Of a DNA stretch of 64,000 bases, positions 60,264 through 64,000 are shown in pieces. The position numbers and the translations under genes are program-made. The notes beneath the pieces are model-generated. The model was not told where the DNA came from. It saw nothing but the letters and a program-made list of their open reading frames with translations, and did no database searches. The stretch's first letter is position 1, and each line of letters opens with the position of its first letter. Source of the DNA: Niastella sp. OAS944 (GTDB lineage Bacteria > Bacteroidota > Bacteroidia > Chitinophagales > Chitinophagaceae); NCBI GenBank assembly GCA_024809215.1, contig JANUBW010000003.1, positions 62,001 through 126,000 on the forward strand, given 5' to 3'.

Positions 60264-61394
60264 TTAAATCTCAGTATACTTTACCGTTACCACCGGTGTT
60301 GTTTGTGTTACCTTTTTTAAATGCGGCTGATAGTTGAAAATATCAGTTGCATCTTTATAAGCAAAATCAAACTCCTGTATATAACCTGGAGGAAATTGAC
60401 CGCTTCGGTTCAATAACTCGCGAAAGCGCTCTTTATATTCCCGGCGTTGCTTTTCCTTTAATACCGTTTTCCAGTGCTTCATGGCATCAAAGCGCGATAA
60501 CCTTCTGCCGGCGCCATGTGCACAGGAATTCAGCGCCGCCTCCATGGCAGCAACAGAACCAGCCTGAACCAGTAAACTGCCTCTTGACATTGACAGTGGT
60601 ATCACCACTGTTTTCCCTTTGGCCAGTTCGGTACTTCCTTTGCGGTGCATGATGTACTGCTCAGCAAATCGCACATGATTGTGAATAGAATCTTCCATTT
60701 TATACGGTGTTCCATTCAGATCACCTTCTTCTTCCAGCTCTTTAAAATTGAAGTGGAGGTAATCTTTATCAATAGCATTTTTATCGCAACGCACATAGTT
60801 CGCTTTTTGCAAAAAGAGCAAGGTCTTTATACAAAAGTTCTTCCGCCGCTCGTAACCAAACGTAAGCGTAGCATTGTAATACTGTCTGAACCCGGCCGAT
60901 AAAAAATCCTTATGCACAAAATCAACATCCTGTCCGTACTCGCGGGAGAACTCCCGGGTGAGTTGTAAACAATGCTGATACAGGGCAATGCCCCTGTCGC
61001 GTGTGCCGGTATGGCAAATTATATATACCGCTTCGTTGTCTTCTTCAATCGACAAAAAGTGATTGCCACCGCCCAGGCCATCATCGGTCATTTTTTGATG
61101 GGCCAGGTACAGGGCGGGGAAATGGGCTTTTTTATCGAACGGTTTTAACCACCAGGCTTTGTTCACTTTGAGGTACATTACTCCACAACCGATATCCTTA
61201 CCGGTTATTAAAGGGTAACAATAGTCGGTTGTTTTAAATGCCACCCCTACCGGCAGCGCTTTCTCGGCACAGTAATGAATATCGGTAAAGGCGCGAATGT
61301 CGTTAACAAACGGCTTCTGCGCATACTGCTGCAACTGCTCCATAGCATTTTGTTCAATGCTATTGGCATCGCAATAGAATCCAATAGATTGCAT
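60264..61394 (-). CDS. rtcB: RtcB family RNA ligase
   Basis: 376 residues from MQSIGFYCDANSIEQ (ATG at 61394, with AAGGAAA just before it); the longer frame to 61448 has no support. Conserved metal and GMP sites: KDIGCGVMYLKV near 88 (Cys ligand), GGGNHFLSIEED near 128, HTGTRDRGIAL near 146 in place of the usual HSGSR, SMSRGSLLVQAGS near 289 and CAHGAGRRLSR near 312 holding the His that is guanylylated. RtcB joins 2',3'-cyclic phosphate and 5'-OH RNA ends. It is shorter than E. coli RtcB and the HTGTR substitution places it in a divergent subfamily. Transcribed alone. Confidence 0.9.
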   Translation of the reverse strand: MQSIGFYCDANSIEQNAMEQLQQYAQKPFVNDIRAFTDIHYCAEKALPVGVAFKTTDYCYPLITGKDIGCGVMYLKVNKAWWLKPFDKKAHFPALYLAHQKMTDDGLGGGNHFLSIEEDNEAVYIICHTGTRDRGIALYQHCLQLTREFSREYGQDVDFVHKDFLSAGFRQYYNATLTFGYERRKNFCIKTLLFLQKANYVRCDKNAIDKDYLHFNFKELEEEGDLNGTPYKMEDSIHNHVRFAEQYIMHRKGSTELAKGKTVVIPLSMSRGSLLVQAGSVAAMEAALNSCAHGAGRRLSRFDAMKHWKTVLKEKQRREYKERFRELLNRSGQFPPGYIQEFDFAYKDATDIFNYQPHLKKVTQTTPVVTVKYTEI

Positions 61395-61563
61395 TTTCCT
61401 TAATTTGTAATAAAAAAAGATTAGATCGTGGGGCCTTGGTAGGAACATCTGCCCCTTACAGAGATGTCAGCAGCCGATATTATCGGAAGTGCAAAGATAT
61501 AAAATGGGTTTGATTAATGCAAGTAGCTCCAAACGAAACAGAACAGCATGCTTGTGTGATCAA

Positions 61564-62448
61564 TTATTTTCCTTTCTTTTTGGGCTGTGTGAATTCCTTG
61601 GACACGGGATTCTTTTTCAAAAAAGCAGCTGCCTTTTCCCCTGCCTTTATAAAGGTTGGGTCCTTACTATAATCATTCAGGTTTACATCAATGACATAAG
61701 TATACTTTTTGGAAAACATAACTACCATATACCAGGTAGCAACAGCAGCAGCAAGATGTTTTAAAGAATGGCCGCTAAGAAAACCCGTTAGGGCATAAAT
61801 ATCCACATCAAACTTCTCTAAAACTTTTGCGATCACATACCAGCCTACTACCAACAATAATGGCCGCCATACCTTCGCATTCATTGGAGAAGGAAACATA
61901 AGTAAGATAATTGGGATTATGAGCATTGGATAAAACTGGATAAACCCATAAAAACGCATATCCCCGCGCCCTTCTAGTTCGGTATAATTCCACCAAAGCA
62001 CGCTGGAAATACCAATCGCCACCAACGGGAATAACAATCTTCTTCCAACCCTTTGATCTATGCATTCTGCAACTACCGCACTCAAAAAGCCCATAAATAC
62101 AATTGTCATGGGAATTCTATCGAAAACAAGGCTATTATTATTGGGATTGAAATGATAATATGCTGAGCCCAGCCCGGTTAGCATAATGCCGGTAAACAAT
62201 GTAAAATATATTACTCTTATTGCACTATTGGCTGAAGATCTTCCCAAATAACTAATTCCAATAGCGCCAACAAATAAAAACGGCAGATTACTTAAAACGT
62301 TCAGAAAGTTATGTATTCCCATCCAGGTCACATTATCCGCAAAATTGTGGTAGGCCAGGTCCTGAGGCTGCGGTTTAATAAGCGCCACAGTAATTATAGC
62401 AATCAGGGTTATAATAACCAACAGAATAACTTTAGTGCGGAATTGCAT
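61564..62448 (-). CDS. ceramidase-like (CREST family) membrane protein
   Basis: 294 residues from MQFRTKVILLVIITLIAII (ATG at 62448); the frame to 62502 would begin with GTG and adds a second hydrophobic stretch. About seven membrane segments. The alkaline ceramidase pattern is visible: WMGIHNFLNVLSNLPFLFVG near 45, GLGSAYYHFNPNNNSLVFD near 93 with the Ser and His of the zinc site, RIPMTIVFMG, and SGHSLKHLAAAVA near 252 with two further His. Such enzymes hydrolyse ceramide amide bonds; sphingolipids occur in many Bacteroidota, so this is plausible. The C-terminal tail is basic (KKNPVSKEFTQPKKKGK). Confidence 0.85.
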   Translation of the reverse strand: MQFRTKVILLVIITLIAIITVALIKPQPQDLAYHNFADNVTWMGIHNFLNVLSNLPFLFVGAIGISYLGRSSANSAIRVIYFTLFTGIMLTGLGSAYYHFNPNNNSLVFDRIPMTIVFMGFLSAVVAECIDQRVGRRLLFPLVAIGISSVLWWNYTELEGRGDMRFYGFIQFYPMLIIPIILLMFPSPMNAKVWRPLLLVVGWYVIAKVLEKFDVDIYALTGFLSGHSLKHLAAAVATWYMVVMFSKKYTYVIDVNLNDYSKDPTFIKAGEKAAAFLKKNPVSKEFTQPKKKGK

Positions 62449-62630
62449 ATGTATTGGTTTAATGGTAATAATAAATATAACGATTATTATTACCCGGGCC
62501 ACACAAAGAAATTAACATTATTGCCCATTACCCTACCCCGCCTGATCACCATCAGCCTCCCCACCAACCATCATCAGCCGCGGTTCGCGCCTGCACTTTT
62601 AGTTTTGTGAAAGATTAAAACCACGAATGA

Positions 62631-63094
62631 ATGAATAATGCCCATTATTATGAAGTGGACCTCGATTGGCTTGCAGACCGGGAAGGTCTGGTTAGCTCGC
62701 CTGTACTGAATACGAAGATTGAAGTGGCCACACCGCCTGAATTTCCTAAAGGCATGCCCGGCATATGGTCACCCGAACATTGTTGGTGGCCGCCGTTAGC
62801 AGTTGCCTTATGACCACCTTTCTCGCCATTGCTGAAAATTCAAAACTCGATTTTGTGAGTTTCTCCTGTAACGCCAATGGCAAACTGGAGAAAGTAGACG
62901 GGAAGTTTATGATCAGCGAGATTGTATTATCACCGGAGTTGATCATAAAAAATGAACTCGATAAAGAAAAGGCACTGCGGGTACTTGAAAAGTCTGAAGC
63001 CGCCTGCCTTATCTCAAACTCGGTTAAATCGAAAATTGTTTTTGTACCTGTTATACATAAAGAAGACCTGGTGGTAACCCATAACCAGTTGTAA
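62631..63094 (+). pseudogene. OsmC family protein, broken by a one-base frameshift
   Basis: The first frame (62631-62813) gives MNNAHYYEVDLDWLADREG... up to GIWSPEH, then reads out of frame to a stop. A second frame from 62765 to 63094 supplies LLVAAVSSCLMTTFLAIAEN near its start and ends ...HNQL. Joined after one missing T at about 62780-62782 (TTT read as TT), they give a normal 154-residue OsmC-like peroxidase-fold protein, including the conserved SSC Cys and EAACLISNSVKSKI. As written the Cys-bearing half would not be made. Either a pseudogene or an assembly error. Confidence 0.85.
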
Positions 63095-63156
63095 CCTTTC
63101 AAACGTTGTGTTAACTACCTTTCCGGTTGTTTTACTGTTAATCCAATCTATGATCC

Positions 63157-63188
63157 AGAGCTACCCAGCGACCGGGTAGCTCTTTTTT
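63157..63188 (+). terminator. terminator after the OsmC gene
   Basis: AGAGCTACCC at 63157-63166 pairs perfectly with GGGTAGCTCT at 63174-63183, followed by six T on the plus strand. The hairpin overlaps the last codons and the stop (63163-63161) of the opposite-strand HTH gene, so it doubles as coding sequence for that protein. Confidence 0.85.
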
Positions 63189-63949
63189 ACGCTTGTATCT
63201 TCATGGGGCGTTTGGCCTGCACGGCTTTCTTTATATAAAATGAAAGTCATTACAAAATTGCAGAACACTGAGATCAGTAGCCCAAAGCTTACTAAAGGGA
63301 AATTGCCGGTCAATAACAGTGCGCTTTGCACTAATGTAATATACCCGGCCGCTTTGTACAAGTTACCTTCTTCGCGTAGCAGGCTTATTCCAAATACAAT
63401 GGCATTTACACATGCCACAATAAGAATAACCGCCATATTTATGGTATCAAAAAAGAGTATCCCCTGTATCATGTTGATCAAATTCAACAACGGCAACAAC
63501 ACCATCGCTATTAAGGATGAAATGGCCATTGTTTGATTTTGGCTTTGCCTGCCTAACAAATAAAAACCCTTAAAGAAGAACACGCAGCTAATTATATGAA
63601 TTATTGTAAATACATTTTTCAAAACTGTATCGGGTGCCAGGGTCAATATGTTCAATACTACGGGAATATAATTCAGAGAAAATATCAGTCCGGCAATGAA
63701 CGACCATTTTAAAAAATTATCCGCCGGGGCCTGGTCAGTGAAAGCATTATCCCCATTAAAATAATTTATATCTGTACCTAATGCTGCTGCCAGCAATCGA
63801 ATGGTATACATGCGGGGCAGCACCTTTCCGGTCTCTATTCGTTGTATAGTACGGATATCTATATTACAGGCATCGGCCAACTCCTTTTGGGTAATGCCTT
63901 TTTGGTTTCTTAATTCGGCTATGCGGGTCCCTAATAATGGCTGTGTCAT
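63161..63949 (-). CDS. XRE-type HTH regulator with a membrane domain
   Basis: 262 residues from MTQPLLGTRIAELRNQKGIT (ATG at 63949); a longer frame to 63982 is less likely. Residues 1-60 are a Cro/C1-type helix-turn-helix (GITQKELADACNIDIRTIQR then IETGKVLPR). Residues 95-245 contain about six membrane segments. It is probably a membrane-bound DNA-binding protein whose activity may depend on membrane state or a transported signal; the target is unknown. The final codons lie inside the terminator hairpin of the convergent OsmC gene. Confidence 0.9.
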   Translation of the reverse strand: MTQPLLGTRIAELRNQKGITQKELADACNIDIRTIQRIETGKVLPRMYTIRLLAAALGTDINYFNGDNAFTDQAPADNFLKWSFIAGLIFSLNYIPVVLNILTLAPDTVLKNVFTIIHIISCVFFFKGFYLLGRQSQNQTMAISSLIAMVLLPLLNLINMIQGILFFDTINMAVILIVACVNAIVFGISLLREEGNLYKAAGYITLVQSALLLTGNFPLVSFGLLISVFCNFVMTFILYKESRAGQTPHEDTSVKKSYPVAG

Positions 63950-64000
63950 ATAAATGAATTTAACTAAAATTACCCATACCACTTCGCTTTGCAGGCGAAC

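Noticed and set aside
1..64000. tRNA, rRNA, insertion sequence or prophage genes
   Set aside because: No cloverleaf-like, rRNA-like, transposase-like or phage structural sequence was noticed by eye; a tRNA/IS search would be needed to be certain.

Overview
The window reads as chromosomal DNA of a Bacteroidota bacterium, most likely a Chitinophagaceae-type organism (Niastella/Chitinophaga relatives). This is inferred from gene content and from promoter-like TAnnTTTG boxes; no rRNA gene or database search was available to confirm it. Coding density is high. I saw no tRNA, rRNA, CRISPR array, transposase or prophage gene.

Left region (1-8.5 kb), minus strand: an NAD salvage and ADP-ribose removal operon. 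In transcription order it holds a bifunctional NMN adenylyltransferase/Nudix protein, a nicotinamide phosphoribosyltransferase, a PARG-type macrodomain hydrolase, a NADAR N-glycosidase and two tandem ADP-ribosylglycohydrolases. The first ADP-ribosylglycohydrolase carries a one-base frameshift; the second runs out of the window. Two palindromes with the same half-site flank the predicted promoter of this operon. A Nudix-type regulator (NrtR-like) sits about 2.4 kb upstream and is the obvious candidate to bind them. Divergent from the regulator is an unusual protein with an adenylyltransferase-like N-terminus and a methyltransferase domain. A lipoprotein and an overlapping, mostly helical exported protein follow.

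Central region (13.4-34.6 kb), minus strand: about 21 kb of twelve co-directional, tightly packed genes forming two MoxR ATPase/von Willebrand A modules back to back. The upstream module is MoxR, two small bpX-like proteins, a vWA-beta-propeller protein and a TPR-propeller protein. It matches the computationally predicted MoxR-vWA-beta-propeller ternary conflict systems. The downstream module is SWIM zinc finger, DUF5691, MoxR, DUF5682, vWA and two tandem DUF4132 proteins. A strong terminator closes the block, and a perfect 18-bp palindrome lies upstream of its first gene. This block is the best candidate in the window for an unexplored system.

Right half (34.8-64 kb): mostly ordinary genes. 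They include Dps/pirin, DinB and VOC proteins, a two-TM acyl-carrier-like protein, a GlxA-type regulator, an orphan ArsR regulator with its own operators, a histone-H1-like SWIB protein, an L,D-transpeptidase, WG-repeat and SRPBCC proteins, a pectin esterase pair, a LytS/LytTR pair, a stand-alone response regulator, a three-gene propionyl-CoA carboxylase-type operon, RtcB, a ceramidase-like membrane protein, a frameshifted OsmC gene and a membrane HTH regulator. Two convergent gene junctions (41.2-42.1 and 49.97-50.25 kb) carry related arrays of 8-bp units arranged as inverted repeats. These arrays run into the stop codons of flanking genes. Other word-like repeat clusters lie at 7.6, 22.9, 46.8 and 47.0 kb.
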